From: Burkholderiaceae bacterium
Lineage (GTDB): Bacteria > Pseudomonadota > Gammaproteobacteria > Burkholderiales > Burkholderiaceae_C
DNA: 64,000 nucleotides
Assembly (NCBI GenBank): GCA_017848435.1
Contig: JAFEHU010000056.1
Location: 124,001-188,000 of the forward strand
Direction of reading: 5' to 3'
Shown: positions 17,589-26,820 of the stretch, one piece after another
How the letters are laid out: each line of letters opens with the position of its first letter
Position numbering within the stretch: the stretch's first letter is position 1
The notes under the pieces: generated by a model
The model's database searches: none
The model's input: the letters and a program-made list of their open reading frames with translations, nothing else
Told to the model about the DNA's origin: nothing
Position numbers and translations under genes: made by a program

Positions 17589-18794
17589 ATGAGCGAAGCA
17601 TTTGTGTATGACGCCATTCGTACCCCGCGCGGTAAGGGCAAGAAAGACGGCAGCCTGCACGAGGTCAAGCCGGTCAATCTGCTGGCTGGCGTGCTGACCG
17701 AACTGCAGCGCCGCAACGACTTTGACACCAGCCAGGTCGACGACGTGGTGATGGGCGTGGTCTCGCCGGTCGGCGAGCAGGGTGCCGTGATTGCCAAGGT
17801 CGCCGCGTTGAAAGCCGGCTGGGATTTCCGCTGTTCCGGCGTGCAGCTCAACCGCTTCTGCGCATCGGGCCTGGAAGCGGTGAACATGGCGGCACAAAAG
17901 GTGCGCTCGGGTTGGGAAGACCTGGTGGTGGCCGGCGGCGTGGAAAGCATGAGCCGGGTGCCGATTGGCTCCGACGGCGGCGCCTGGGCGCAAGACCCGG
18001 AAACCAGCTGCGCCACCAACTTTGTGCCGCAGGGTATTGGCGCCGATTTGATCGCCACCATCGACGGTTACCGCCGCGAGGATGTCGATGCCTTCGCGCT
18101 GGAAAGCCAGAAGCGCGCCGCCAAGGCGCGTGAAGGTGGCTACTTCGCCGGCTCGGTGGTGCCAGTGAAAGACTTCCTGGACCAGACCATCCTCGACTAC
18201 GACGAGTTCATCAAACCCCACACCACATTGGAGGGCCTGGGCGCGTTGAAAGCCTCATTCGAGCAGATGGGCGCCATGGGGTTTGACGCGGTGGCGCTGT
18301 CGCGCTACCCGCAGGTCGAGCGTATCCACCATGTGCACCATGCCGGCAATTCGTCAGGCATCGTCGATGGCGCAGCGGCCATATTGATCGGCTCGGAAGC
18401 GGCCGGCAAGACCCACCAGCTCACGCCGCGTGCCCGCATCGTTGCCGCCGCCGTCAGCGGGGCCGACCCCACCATCATGCTCACCGGCCCGGTGCCCGCG
18501 GCGCTGAAAGCGCTGGCCAAGGCTGGCCTGACGGTGGACCAGATCGATTTGTTCGAGGTCAACGAAGCCTTCGCCGCGGTGCCCATGCGCTTCATGAAGG
18601 AGCTGAACGTACCGCACGACAAGGTCAATGTGAACGGCGGCGCCATCGCCATGGGCCACCCCTTGGGCGCCACCGGCGCGATGATCCTGAACACGCTGGT
18701 GGACGAGCTGCACCGCCGCAAGCTGCGCTACGGCCTGGCCACGCTGTGCGTGGGCGGCGGCATGGGCATTGCCACGATTGTGGAGCGCATCTGA
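17589..18794 (+). CDS. Acetyl-CoA C-acyltransferase (thiolase)
   Basis: A 401-residue thiolase. The acyl-accepting Cys lies in [12 protein letters not shown], followed by [10 protein letters not shown]. The C-terminal active site shows [26 protein letters not shown] and the last catalytic Cys in TLCVGGGMG. It removes acetyl-CoA in the last step of beta-oxidation and works with the FadB-like protein two genes downstream. The start at 17589 gives the conserved [17 protein letters not shown]; the longer frame reads through the upstream regulatory region. Its stop overlaps the next start (TGATG). Confidence 0.95.
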   Translation: MSEAFVYDAIRTPRGKGKKDGSLHEVKPVNLLAGVLTELQRRNDFDTSQVDDVVMGVVSPVGEQGAVIAKVAALKAGWDFRCSGVQLNRFCASGLEAVNMAAQKVRSGWEDLVVAGGVESMSRVPIGSDGGAWAQDPETSCATNFVPQGIGADLIATIDGYRREDVDAFALESQKRAAKAREGGYFAGSVVPVKDFLDQTILDYDEFIKPHTTLEGLGALKASFEQMGAMGFDAVALSRYPQVERIHHVHHAGNSSGIVDGAAAILIGSEAAGKTHQLTPRARIVAAAVSGADPTIMLTGPVPAALKALAKAGLTVDQIDLFEVNEAFAAVPMRFMKELNVPHDKVNVNGGAIAMGHPLGATGAMILNTLVDELHRRKLRYGLATLCVGGGMGIATIVERI

Positions 18795-19216
18795 TGGTGT
18801 CCTGGCGCAACCGGTACGCCGCAGCGTTGTTCGCCTGCTGCGCCCTGCCCGGCTTTGCCGCCGAACTGCCAAAGATCAAAGCTGGCCAGTGGGAAATCAT
18901 GACGGTGCTCCCTGGCGGCCAACCGTTTGTCCACCGCGAATGCCTGAAGGAAGATTTTCTGTCGGCCAACACCGCCGCCAAACAAGCCCCCGGTGACCGC
19001 TGTGTGGACAAAGACGTCCGCCAGAAAGGCGCGACCTACACCCGTGAAATGCGCTGCACCAACGCCAACGGCCAGACCGAGCTGCGGCGCGGCCAGTGGA
19101 CAGTCAAGTCCGACATCTACCTGGAAAGCAAAAGCGAACGCGTGGTGAACGGCAAAACCGAGCCGGTGGCCGAAGTCTTCATCGTTCGTGCGGGCGACTG
19201 CCCGAGCCCCCGATAA
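18794..19216 (+). CDS. DUF3617-like exported protein
   Basis: A 140-residue protein with a signal peptide (ends PGFAAE) and a DUF3617-like body: PKIKAGQWEIMT near the mature N-terminus, then CLKEDF and DRCVDKDV with four Cys in total. Proteins of this type are periplasmic and of unknown function. The gene begins inside the thiolase stop codon (TGATG), so it is translated with the fatty-acid operon. Confidence 0.75.
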   Translation: MVSWRNRYAAALFACCALPGFAAELPKIKAGQWEIMTVLPGGQPFVHRECLKEDFLSANTAAKQAPGDRCVDKDVRQKGATYTREMRCTNANGQTELRRGQWTVKSDIYLESKSERVVNGKTEPVAEVFIVRAGDCPSPR

Positions 19217-19261
19217 ACCCACCGGCAGCGCCGCTGGCGTTGCCCATGAACCACCCTGCCC

Positions 19262-21391
19262 ATGAAAACCATCCGCTACGCACTGCAAGACGGCATTGCC
19301 ACCCTCACCTTTGACGAACCCGATTCACCGGTCAACACCATGTGCCGGCAATGGCAGCAGGACATGACCGAAGCCGCCGCGCAGGTGCTGAAGGACAAGG
19401 ACGCCATCACGGGCGTTGTGCTGGCCTCCGCCAAAAGCACCTTCTTCGCCGGTGCCGACCTGAAGGCGCTGATGCGCCTGACCGAGGCCGACGCGCCCAA
19501 GGCTTATGCCGAAGTCGAGTTGCTCAAAAAGAACTTCCGCACCCTTGAGACGCTGGGCAAACCGGTGGTGAGCTGCATCAATGGCACCGCGCTGGGCGGC
19601 GGTTGGGAGGTGGCACTGGTGGGCCACTACCGCGTCGCCCTCGACAACCCCAAGACCCAGCTCGGCCTGCCCGAGGTGACGCTGGGCCTGCTGCCTGGCG
19701 CCAGCGGCGTGACCAAGATGGTGCGGCACCTGGGCCTGATGGGTGCGCAACCCTACCTGGTCGAGGGCAAGCTGTTCAACCCGCGAGAGGCACTGGCATT
19801 GGGCCTGGTGCACGAGCTGGTCAGCGATCCGGCCCAGCTGCGCGAAGCGGCGCTGGCCTACATTGCCACCCACCCGGCCTCACACCACCCCTGGGACGCC
19901 AAGGACTACAAGATCCCCGGTGGCACCCCCGCCAACCCCAAGGTGGCCGGCATGCTGACCATGGCACCCGCCATGCTCAAGAAACAGACCCGTGGCCTCT
20001 ACCCTGCGCCCGAAGCCATCATGGCCTGCATGGCCGAAGGTGCCATGGTCGATGTGGACACCGCGCTGCGCATCGAGAGCCGCTACCTCGCCAAGCTGAT
20101 GACCGGCCGCAACGCGCGGGCCATGGTCAACACCTTTTTCTTCAACATGAACGCCATCAAGGGCGGCCAGTCGCGGCCAGCCGGCGTGCCCCGCTTCAAA
20201 CCCACCCAGGTCGGCCTGCTTGGTGCCGGCATGATGGGCGCCGGCATTGCGTATGTGCAGGCCAGCAAGGGCATGGCCACGGTGCTGAAAGACGTGAGTA
20301 GCGAGCGAGCCGAAGCCGGCAAGGCCTACAGCATCAAGGTCACCCAACCGCGTGTGGACAAAGGCCAACTCAGCCCACACGACCAGAAAGCGTTGCTCGA
20401 CCGCATCACCACCACCGACAAAGCCACCGACCTGCAGGGTTGCGACTTGGTCATTGAAGCGGTGTTTGAAAGCCGCGAACTCAAAGCCAAGGTCACGCAA
20501 GAGGCCGAGCCCATGCTGGCACCCGGCGGTTTCTTTGCCAGCAACACCTCCACCCTGCCCATCGGCGGTTTGGCGGCCGCCAGCGCCCGGCCTGAGAAAT
20601 TCATTGGTATCCACTTCTTCAGCCCGGTGGACAAGATGAAGCTGGTGGAAATCATCCGTGGGCCGCAAACCGACGACGAGACCGTGGCGCGCGCCTTCGA
20701 CTACGTGCAGGCGCTGGGCAAGATGCCCATCGTGGTGAACGACTCCCGTGGCTTCTACACCAGCCGCACCTTCGGCACCTTCGTGATGGAAGGCGCCGCA
20801 ATGCTGGGCGAAGGCATTCCGGCGCCAGTGATCGAGAACGCGGGCTTGCAGGCGGGCATGCCGGTGGGCCCGCTGGCGGTGCTGGACGAAACCGCGCTGT
20901 CGCTCAGTGTGCATGTGCTGGACCAGACCCGTGCCGACCTGCCCGGCTACCAGGCCACGCCCGGCGAACTGCTGGTGGAGCGCATGGTGAAAGAACTGAA
21001 GCGCCCCGGCCGCACCGGCGGCGGTGGTTTCTACGACTACCCCGCCGGCCAGAAGAAAACCCTGTGGCCGCAGCTGAAAGTGCTGTTCGAGAAACCCGCT
21101 GTGGCCTGGAACATTGACGAGTTGAAAGACCGCCTGCTCTACCGCCAGGCGGTGGAAACCGCCCGCTGCCTGCATGAAGGGGTGCTGACCACGGTGCACG
21201 ACGGCAACATCGGCGCCATCTTCGGCATTGGCTTTCCGGCCTGGACCGGGGGGGCGTTGCAGTTTGTCTATGGCATGGGGGTGGACGCGTTTGTGGCCCG
21301 CGCGGCGGCGCTGGCGCAGCGGCACGGCGAGGGCTTTACACTCTCGCCCGGCGTGGTGGCGACACTGCGCCAGCACCAACCCACCTACTGA
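19262..21391 (+). CDS. Enoyl-CoA hydratase/3-hydroxyacyl-CoA dehydrogenase
   Basis: A 709-residue fusion of the FadB/FadJ type. The N-terminal crotonase part has [16 protein letters not shown] (oxyanion region) and [13 protein letters not shown]. The NAD-binding part starts at about residue 317 with [18 protein letters not shown], followed by the dehydrogenase segment [19 protein letters not shown] (read in parts). It carries out hydration and dehydrogenation in beta-oxidation, feeding the thiolase upstream. It is spaced normally in the same operon. Confidence 0.94.
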   Translation: MKTIRYALQDGIATLTFDEPDSPVNTMCRQWQQDMTEAAAQVLKDKDAITGVVLASAKSTFFAGADLKALMRLTEADAPKAYAEVELLKKNFRTLETLGKPVVSCINGTALGGGWEVALVGHYRVALDNPKTQLGLPEVTLGLLPGASGVTKMVRHLGLMGAQPYLVEGKLFNPREALALGLVHELVSDPAQLREAALAYIATHPASHHPWDAKDYKIPGGTPANPKVAGMLTMAPAMLKKQTRGLYPAPEAIMACMAEGAMVDVDTALRIESRYLAKLMTGRNARAMVNTFFFNMNAIKGGQSRPAGVPRFKPTQVGLLGAGMMGAGIAYVQASKGMATVLKDVSSERAEAGKAYSIKVTQPRVDKGQLSPHDQKALLDRITTTDKATDLQGCDLVIEAVFESRELKAKVTQEAEPMLAPGGFFASNTSTLPIGGLAAASARPEKFIGIHFFSPVDKMKLVEIIRGPQTDDETVARAFDYVQALGKMPIVVNDSRGFYTSRTFGTFVMEGAAMLGEGIPAPVIENAGLQAGMPVGPLAVLDETALSLSVHVLDQTRADLPGYQATPGELLVERMVKELKRPGRTGGGGFYDYPAGQKKTLWPQLKVLFEKPAVAWNIDELKDRLLYRQAVETARCLHEGVLTTVHDGNIGAIFGIGFPAWTGGALQFVYGMGVDAFVARAAALAQRHGEGFTLSPGVVATLRQHQPTY

Positions 21392-21399
21392 AGATTTCC

Positions 21400-22143
21400 A
21401 TGCCAAGATTGAAAGACAAGGTCAGCATCGTGACCGGTGCGGCCCAGGGCATTGGCCTGGCCACTGCATTGAAATTCGCCCGCGAAGGCGCCATCGTCAT
21501 CGTCTGCGACGTGAAGCAGGCGGCGGTCGACGAGGCCGTGGCCCAGTGCCGTGCGCTCGGCGCCCAGGCCGAAGGTTATGTGGTCGATGTGACGCAGCGC
21601 GAGATGGTCGACGGCGTGGTGGCCAAGGTCAAGGCGCAGTTTGGCCGCATTGATGTGCTGGTCAACAACGCCGGCATCACGCAGGACGCGCGCTTGCAGA
21701 AAATGACGCTGGAGCAATTCGACCGCGTGATCGACGTCAACCTGCGCGGGGTGTTCCACTGCGCGCAGGCCGTGGCCGACACCATGACCGCGCAAGGCAG
21801 CGGCGTGATTCTGAACGCCAGCTCGGTGGTCGGCATCTACGGCAACTTCGGCCAGACCAACTACGCCGCCACCAAGTTCGGCGTGATCGGTTTCACCAAA
21901 ACCTGGAGCCGCGAACTCGGCCCCAAGGGTGTGCGCGTCAACGCGGTGGCGCCGGGCTTCATTGCCACGCCCATCCTGAACACCATCCCCGAGAAGGTCA
22001 TCACCGAGATGGAACATCGGGTGCCGTTGCGCCGCCTGGGCCAGCCGGAAGAAATTGCCAACACCTACGCCTTTCTCGCCAGCGACGAAGCCAGCTACAT
22101 CAATGGCGCGGTGATCGAAGTCTCGGGCGGCATGTCGGTCTGA
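21400..22143 (+). CDS. SDR, 3-oxoacyl-ACP/acyl-CoA reductase FabG-like
   Basis: A 247-residue classical short-chain dehydrogenase. It has the NAD(P)-binding TGAAQGIG, the NNAG motif, and the catalytic Ser/Tyr/Lys set ([15 protein letters not shown]), with [13 protein letters not shown] and a C-terminal [15 protein letters not shown]. It ends 7 bases before the chromate transporter gene and starts 8 bases after the FadB-like gene. The context suggests a role in fatty-acid oxidation or polyhydroxyalkanoate metabolism rather than biosynthesis, but this is inference. Confidence 0.9.
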   Translation: MPRLKDKVSIVTGAAQGIGLATALKFAREGAIVIVCDVKQAAVDEAVAQCRALGAQAEGYVVDVTQREMVDGVVAKVKAQFGRIDVLVNNAGITQDARLQKMTLEQFDRVIDVNLRGVFHCAQAVADTMTAQGSGVILNASSVVGIYGNFGQTNYAATKFGVIGFTKTWSRELGPKGVRVNAVAPGFIATPILNTIPEKVITEMEHRVPLRRLGQPEEIANTYAFLASDEASYINGAVIEVSGGMSV

Positions 22144-22150
22144 GGTGGGC

Positions 22151-22714
22151 ATGGCCGAGGCGCCCAACCAGCCCACCTCCAAGACGGATTTGTTCGTCTC
22201 GTTCACGCTGCTGGCGCTGCAGGGTTTTGGCGGCGTGCTGGCGGTGGTGCAGCGCGAGCTGGTGGACAAAAAGAAGTGGCTGACGCGCGAGGAGTTCATT
22301 GAAGAGTGGGCAGTCGCGCAGATCATGCCCGGCCCCAACGTGGTCAACCTCTCGCTGGTGATCGGTGGCCGCTACTTTGGCCTCGGCGGTGCGCTCGCCG
22401 CACTGGCCGGCATGCTGGTGTTCCCCCTGTGTGGCGTGCTGTTGCTGGCCGCGCTCTATGCGCAGGTGGCGGGCCACCCCGGCTTTGACGGTGCGTTGCG
22501 CGGCATGGGCGCGGTGGCGGCCGGGCTGATTCTTGCCAGTGGCCTGAAGCTGGCGCCGGCCCTCCAACGCAACCAACTCGGCGTTCGTGTCTGCTGTGTG
22601 TTGGCGACACTGACCTTTGTGGCCATTGGCTTGCTGCGCTGGCCGCTGCTGTGGGTGCTGCTGGGCCTGGGCGGTATGGCCTGCGTGCTCGCCTACCGCA
22701 AGCTCAGGCCATGA
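22151..22714 (+). CDS. Chromate transporter, N-terminal-type subunit
   Basis: A 187-residue short CHR-family protein, homologous to one half of ChrA. It has the family phrases GFGGVLAVVQRELV and the PGPNVVNLS motif (PGPN), plus about five to six hydrophobic segments. Short CHR proteins act as pairs. It overlaps the second half gene by ATGA. The preferred start is the ATG at 22151 after GAGGTG. Whether the substrate is chromate or sulfate-like anions cannot be told. Confidence 0.88.
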   Translation: MAEAPNQPTSKTDLFVSFTLLALQGFGGVLAVVQRELVDKKKWLTREEFIEEWAVAQIMPGPNVVNLSLVIGGRYFGLGGALAALAGMLVFPLCGVLLLAALYAQVAGHPGFDGALRGMGAVAAGLILASGLKLAPALQRNQLGVRVCCVLATLTFVAIGLLRWPLLWVLLGLGGMACVLAYRKLRP

Positions 22715-23292
22715 CAGAAGCCACTCTTGCCATGGCCAGCGGCGACTGGGCACAACTGTTCCTGCACTTCCTGATGCTGTCGCTGCTGTCGATTGGCGGC
22801 GCCATCAGCACCGCGCCCGACATGCACCGCTACCTGGTGGACCAGCAGCACTGGCTGACCGACCCGCAGTTCAACGCGTCGATTGCGATTGCCCAGGCCG
22901 CACCGGGGCCGAACGTGCTGTTTGTGGCGCTGATGGGCTGGCAGGTCGGGCTGAACGCCGGCGGGCCGTGGCTGGGCCTGTTCGGCGTGCTGCTGACCAT
23001 GGTGGGCATTTTGCTGCCGAGCACCACGCTGACCTATGTGGCGGCGCGCTGGGCCCATGCCAACGGGAAACGCCGCGCGGTGCGGGCCTTCAAGCAGGGC
23101 ATGGCCCCCATCGTGGTGGGCCTGATGCTGGCCACCGGCTGGATTCTGTCCCGCGCCCACGGCAACCCGCTGACGGACTGGCCGCTGTGGCTGTTGACCG
23201 CCACCGCCGCACTGCTGGTGTGGCGCACCCGGCTGCACCTGCTGTGGCTGCTGGGTGCGGGCGCGCTGCTGGGCTGGTTCGGGCTGGTTTAG
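22711..23292 (+). CDS. Chromate transporter, C-terminal-type subunit
   Basis: A 193-residue partner of the preceding CHR protein, with the mirrored motif SIGGAISTAPDMHRYLV and APGPNVLFVALMG, and hydrophobic segments to the end. Together the two make one CHR transporter. Its start overlaps the previous stop (ATGA at 22711-22714). Its stop overlaps by 4 bases that of the convergent rlmB gene. Confidence 0.88.
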   Translation: MTEATLAMASGDWAQLFLHFLMLSLLSIGGAISTAPDMHRYLVDQQHWLTDPQFNASIAIAQAAPGPNVLFVALMGWQVGLNAGGPWLGLFGVLLTMVGILLPSTTLTYVAARWAHANGKRRAVRAFKQGMAPIVVGLMLATGWILSRAHGNPLTDWPLWLLTATAALLVWRTRLHLLWLLGAGALLGWFGLV

Positions 23293-24023
23293 CCGCGCTG
23301 GCGCAGCGCCTCGTACAGGCACACACCGCTGGCCACGGACACGTTGAGGCTTTCCACCGCGCCGCGCATCGGAATGCTGACCAGCGCGTCGCAGGTTTTG
23401 CGGGTGAGCTGGCGCATGCCATCGCCTTCGGCCCCCAGCACCAGCGCCACCGGCACGGTGAGGTCGGTTTGGTACAGGGTCTTGGGCGCGTCGTCGCTGG
23501 CGCCAATGCACCAGATGCTGCGTTCTTTCAGCTCGCCCAGCGTGCGGGCCAGGTTGGTGACCATGAAATACGGCACCGTCTCGGACGCACCGCTCGCCAC
23601 CTTGGCCACGGTGGCGTTGATGCCAACCGCGTGGTCCTTGGGGGCGATCACCGCGTGCGCGCCGGCACCGTCGGCCACGCGCAGGCAGGCGCCGAGGTTG
23701 TGCGGGTCGGTCACACCGTCGAGCACCAACAGCAAAGGGGGGCCTTCTACGGCGTCGAGCAGGTCGTCGAGCGAGTGGTTCTGCGGCAGCGGCTGGACGC
23801 GTGCCGCCACACCCTGGTGGCCGTGGCTGCCGCAGAGCTTGGCGATGCGCATCGCGTCGGCCTCGATCAGCCGCACACCGGCCTCGGTGGCGCGCTCGAT
23901 GAACTGCCGCATCCGGGCGTCGCGCCGGGTGACTTCAAAATAGATTTCAACAATGGAGGCTGGCGCCGTCTTCAGGCGCACGCCGACCGCGTGGAAACCG
24001 AACAAAACTTTGGGTGAGGACAT
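23289..24023 (-). CDS. rlmB: 23S rRNA (guanosine-2'-O-)-methyltransferase RlmB
   Basis: A 244-residue SpoU-class enzyme that methylates G2251 in the 23S rRNA peptidyl-transferase loop. The N-terminal RNA-binding domain starts KVLFGFHAVGVRLK. The trefoil-knot catalytic part has the three SPOUT motifs DGVTDPHNLGACLRVA, LVLGAEGDGMRQL and IPMRGAVESLNVSVA. Length is normal. A copy of the dispersed repeat lies just upstream of its start. Confidence 0.95.
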   Translation of the reverse strand: MSSPKVLFGFHAVGVRLKTAPASIVEIYFEVTRRDARMRQFIERATEAGVRLIEADAMRIAKLCGSHGHQGVAARVQPLPQNHSLDDLLDAVEGPPLLLVLDGVTDPHNLGACLRVADGAGAHAVIAPKDHAVGINATVAKVASGASETVPYFMVTNLARTLGELKERSIWCIGASDDAPKTLYQTDLTVPVALVLGAEGDGMRQLTRKTCDALVSIPMRGAVESLNVSVASGVCLYEALRQRG

Positions 24024-24059
24024 GCACCGATTATCGGGGGACGCTGGTGCAGGCCCTGG

Positions 24060-24127
24060 CTGCTATCGAATCAGTAGCTAAACCGCAAGATTTCACTGAG
24101 GCCGGAGGCCGATTTGGCTTCAGAAAT
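24060..24127 (-). repeat. Dispersed ~70 bp repeat, copy B
   Basis: Read on the minus strand it contains AAGCCAAATCGGCCT, then CAGTGAAATCTTGCGG, then TTAGCTACT and ATAGCAG, matching copies A, C and D. It is intergenic, between the 3' end of ybbA and the start of rlmB. Confidence 0.75.
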
Positions 24128-24143
24128 TGCACAACAATGGCCC

Positions 24144-24830
24144 TCAGGCCTGGTCGGAAGCAATTTGACCGGCCTCGATGGTGATGCGGCGGGCACAGCG
24201 CGCGGCAATCGCGCGGTCGTGCGTGACCAGCACCAGCGTCGTGCCTTGCTCGCGGTTCAGGTCAAACATCAGCTGCATCACCGTGTCGCCGGTGGCGAAG
24301 TCCAGGCTGCCGGTGGGCTCGTCGGCCAGCAGCACCGCCGGCTGCACCACAAAGGCCCGGGCCAGCGCCACCCGCTGCTGCTCGCCACCGCTCAGCACCT
24401 TGGGGTAATGGTTCAGCCGCTCGGCCAGGCCGACGCGCGCCAGCATCTCGGTGGCGGCCTGGCGTGGGTTGCTGCCCTTCCGGCCAGCAAGCTCCAGCGG
24501 CAGCATCACGTTTTCCAGCGCGGTCAGGCTGCCCATCAGCTGGAAGCTCTGGAACACAAAACCGACCTGCCGGGCGCGCAACGCGGCGCGCTCGTCTTCG
24601 TTGTGGGCGAACAGGTCTTGCCCGGCGAGGTGAACTGTTCCGCGGCTGGGCGTGTCCAACCCGGCCATGATGGACAGCAAGGTGCTTTTGCCGGACCCCG
24701 ACGCGCCCACAATCGCCACGGTTTCGCGCGGGGCGAGGCTGAAGTGAATATCGCGCAAAATGTCCAAGGTGCCCGTGGAGTCGGTGACCGACTTGAACAC
24801 ATGGCTGACTGAAATGATGGAATCTGACAT
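24144..24830 (-). CDS. ybbA: ABC transporter ATP-binding protein YbbA-like
   Basis: A 228-residue ABC ATPase of the LolD/MacB type: Walker A GASGSGKST, signature LSGGEQQRVALARA, Walker B VLLADEPTGSLD, and the switch His in LVLVTHD. It is divergent from tesA, as in E. coli, where ybbA and tesA are also back to back. The partner permease is not in the gap and must be elsewhere. Its ATG shares two bases with the tesA ATG (CATG, 24828-24831), an unusually tight divergent arrangement. Confidence 0.9.
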   Translation of the reverse strand: MSDSIISVSHVFKSVTDSTGTLDILRDIHFSLAPRETVAIVGASGSGKSTLLSIMAGLDTPSRGTVHLAGQDLFAHNEDERAALRARQVGFVFQSFQLMGSLTALENVMLPLELAGRKGSNPRQAATEMLARVGLAERLNHYPKVLSGGEQQRVALARAFVVQPAVLLADEPTGSLDFATGDTVMQLMFDLNREQGTTLVLVTHDRAIAARCARRITIEAGQIASDQA

Positions 24831-25497
24831 GACACTTTCTTGGGCCACCCACCGTGGGCTGGTCAGACGCGACTTTATCGCGGCCACGTTCATCGGTGCG
24901 GTTGCAGGGCTATCGCTGCCGGTGGCCCAGGCTGCGCCGGCGCCCACCGTCCTGGTGGTGGGCGACTCGCTGAGCGCCGAGTACGGCCTGAAACGCGGCA
25001 CCGGCTGGGTGGCGCTGCTGCAAAAACAGCTGGCGACCGAGAAAATCAATGCCACGGTGGTCAATGCAAGCATCAGCGGCGACACCACCTCCGGTGGGCG
25101 CGCCCGTCTGGCGGCCCTGCTGCAGCACAACAAACCGACGCACGTGGTGATCGAACTCGGTGGCAACGACGCGCTGCGCGGCCTGCCCTTGCCAATGACC
25201 GAAGACAACCTCCAGCAGATGGTCAAGGCGGCCAAAGACCAGGGCGCCAAGGTGCTGCTGCTGGGCATGCAGGTGCCGCCCAATTACGGCAGCGACTACA
25301 CCCAGCGTTTTGCCAAACTCTACACGTCGGTGGCCAAGGCCCACCAGGTGCCGCTGGTGCCCTTTTTCCTGAAAGGCGTGGCCGACGCGCCCAACGCGCT
25401 GAGCCTGTTCCAGGCCGACCGCATCCACCCCCGGGAAGAGGCGCAACCCGCCCTGCTGGCCAACGTCTGGCCCGAACTGAAGAAGCTGCTGAAATAA
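24829..25497 (+). CDS. tesA: GDSL esterase/thioesterase I
   Basis: A 222-residue arylesterase of the SGNH family with a signal peptide (RRDFIAATFIG ... AQAAP). Block I is VVGDSLSAEYGL (catalytic Ser), block II NASISGDTTSGG, block III ELGGNDALRG, and block V DRIHP (catalytic Asp/His). It is periplasmic and hydrolyses esters or acyl-CoA thioesters. The ATG at 24829 is chosen because earlier starts add sequence shared with ybbA. Its stop overlaps the mnmH start (TAATG). Confidence 0.92.
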   Translation: MTLSWATHRGLVRRDFIAATFIGAVAGLSLPVAQAAPAPTVLVVGDSLSAEYGLKRGTGWVALLQKQLATEKINATVVNASISGDTTSGGRARLAALLQHNKPTHVVIELGGNDALRGLPLPMTEDNLQQMVKAAKDQGAKVLLLGMQVPPNYGSDYTQRFAKLYTSVAKAHQVPLVPFFLKGVADAPNALSLFQADRIHPREEAQPALLANVWPELKKLLK

Positions 25498-26552
25498 TGC
25501 CTGTCCATGCCATCCCAGCCGCCGACGCCATGGCGCAGCTGGACCGTTTCAGCACCGTCATCGACGCCCGCAGCGAAGGCGAGTACGCCGAAGACCACCT
25601 GCCCGGCGCACACAACTGGCCCTCGCTCAACAACGAAGAGCGTCGTGTGATTGGCACCCTCTACAAGCAGGTCAGCCCCTTCGAGGCGCAAAAGCGCGGC
25701 GCCGCGCTGGTGGCGGCCAACATCGCCCGCCACATCGAGCGTGAACTGGCCGACACCCCGCGCAGCTGGCAGCCCCTGCTGTACTGCTGGCGCGGCGGCA
25801 AGCGCAGCGGCTCGCTGGCGCTGGTGCTGGGGCAAATTGGCTTCAAGGTGACGCTGATTGAAGGCGGCTACAAGGCCTTTCGCACCGCGCTGTTGGCCGA
25901 CTTGCCGCTGCTGGCACCCCGGTTGTCCTACCGGGTGGTGTGTGGCCCCACCGGCTCTGGTAAAACCCGGCTGCTCACCGCGCTGGCCGCCGCCGGGGCG
26001 CAGGTGCTGGACCTGGAGGCGCTGGCCAGCCACCGCAGCTCGGTGCTGGGCATGATCCCCGGCCAGCCCCAACCCACGCAAAAGCGTTTTGACACGCTGG
26101 TGTGGCAGGCGCTGCGCCAGTTTGACCCAGCGCGGCCGGTGTACGTGGAAAGTGAAAGCAAGAAGGTCGGCAACCTGGCTGTGCCCGACGCGCTGATCCA
26201 GGCCATGCGCGCCAGCCCCTGCTTCGACCTGCAGTTGAACGATGCCGAACGGGTGGCGCTGCTGCTGGAAGACTACGATTTCTTCGTGCGTGACAAGGCG
26301 TTTTTCTGCAGCCGGCTGGAAGCCCTGACCATGCTGCGGGGCAAGGCGGTGGTGGACAGCTGGAAAGCGCAGGTGCACAACAACGACATGGAGGCGGTGG
26401 TGCGCAACCTGCTGCTCACCCACTACGACCCAGGTTACCTGGCGTCGATGCAGCGCAACTTCACACAGTACGGCAGCGCCCAGACGGTGGTGGCCACCGA
26501 CCGCAGCGCGGCCAGCATGGCGGCATTGGCGCAGCGCATGCTGGCAGCTTGA
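25497..26552 (+). CDS. mnmH: tRNA 2-selenouridine synthase
   Basis: A 351-residue MnmH/SelU. It has an N-terminal rhodanese domain with Cys97 in LLYCWRGGKRSGS and a C-terminal P-loop ATPase/transferase with GPTGSGKT (150-157). The enzyme replaces sulfur with selenium at wobble 2-thiouridine via a geranylated intermediate, using selenophosphate. Start ATG 25497 overlaps the tesA stop codon. The selenophosphate synthase selD is not in the window. Confidence 0.93.
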   Translation: MPVHAIPAADAMAQLDRFSTVIDARSEGEYAEDHLPGAHNWPSLNNEERRVIGTLYKQVSPFEAQKRGAALVAANIARHIERELADTPRSWQPLLYCWRGGKRSGSLALVLGQIGFKVTLIEGGYKAFRTALLADLPLLAPRLSYRVVCGPTGSGKTRLLTALAAAGAQVLDLEALASHRSSVLGMIPGQPQPTQKRFDTLVWQALRQFDPARPVYVESESKKVGNLAVPDALIQAMRASPCFDLQLNDAERVALLLEDYDFFVRDKAFFCSRLEALTMLRGKAVVDSWKAQVHNNDMEAVVRNLLLTHYDPGYLASMQRNFTQYGSAQTVVATDRSAASMAALAQRMLAA

Positions 26553-26559
26553 GGGCGGC

Positions 26560-26742
26560 TCAGGCGGGTGGGTTGCCTGTGGCGTCGGGGATGTCCACAC
26601 CGTCCGGCGTGGCTGCCGGGTCACCCCCCTCGGTCGGCTCGTCAGGGCGTGGATCCAACTTGCGCTTCAGTTTTTCTTCCTTCTTGCGCTTCTTGGCCAG
26701 CTCTTTCTGACGTTTTTCGTAACCGTAATTGGGTGTTGCCAC
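26560..26742 (-). CDS. Small highly charged protein, unknown
   Basis: A 60-residue protein. The first half is strongly basic and helical (MATPNYGYEKRQKELAKKRKKEEK in parts); the second half is acidic and Pro/Asp/Gly-rich. The opening MATPNYGYEKRQ is one I recognise from small conserved proteins of Burkholderiales, which have no assigned function. It is convergent with mnmH, 8 bases apart, and lies beyond the start of no other gene. Confidence 0.7.
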   Translation of the reverse strand: MATPNYGYEKRQKELAKKRKKEEKLKRKLDPRPDEPTEGGDPAATPDGVDIPDATGNPPA

Positions 26743-26820
26743 TGGGCTGTCCGTTTCTGTGCGTGATGTGTTTCGGATTTGAATGGTAACGAGAAATTTT
26801 TCTCCGGCAAAAACACCTGC

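Noticed and set aside
16320..18221. A 633-codon version of the acyl-CoA dehydrogenase
   Set aside because: The extra N-terminal part is antisense to the thiolase. The conserved dehydrogenase N-terminus begins at 17483.
22617..24017. Plus-strand open frame of 466 codons over the chromate transporter and rlmB
   Set aside because: It is another frame of the chrA-type genes continuing as antisense of rlmB; composition is not protein-like.
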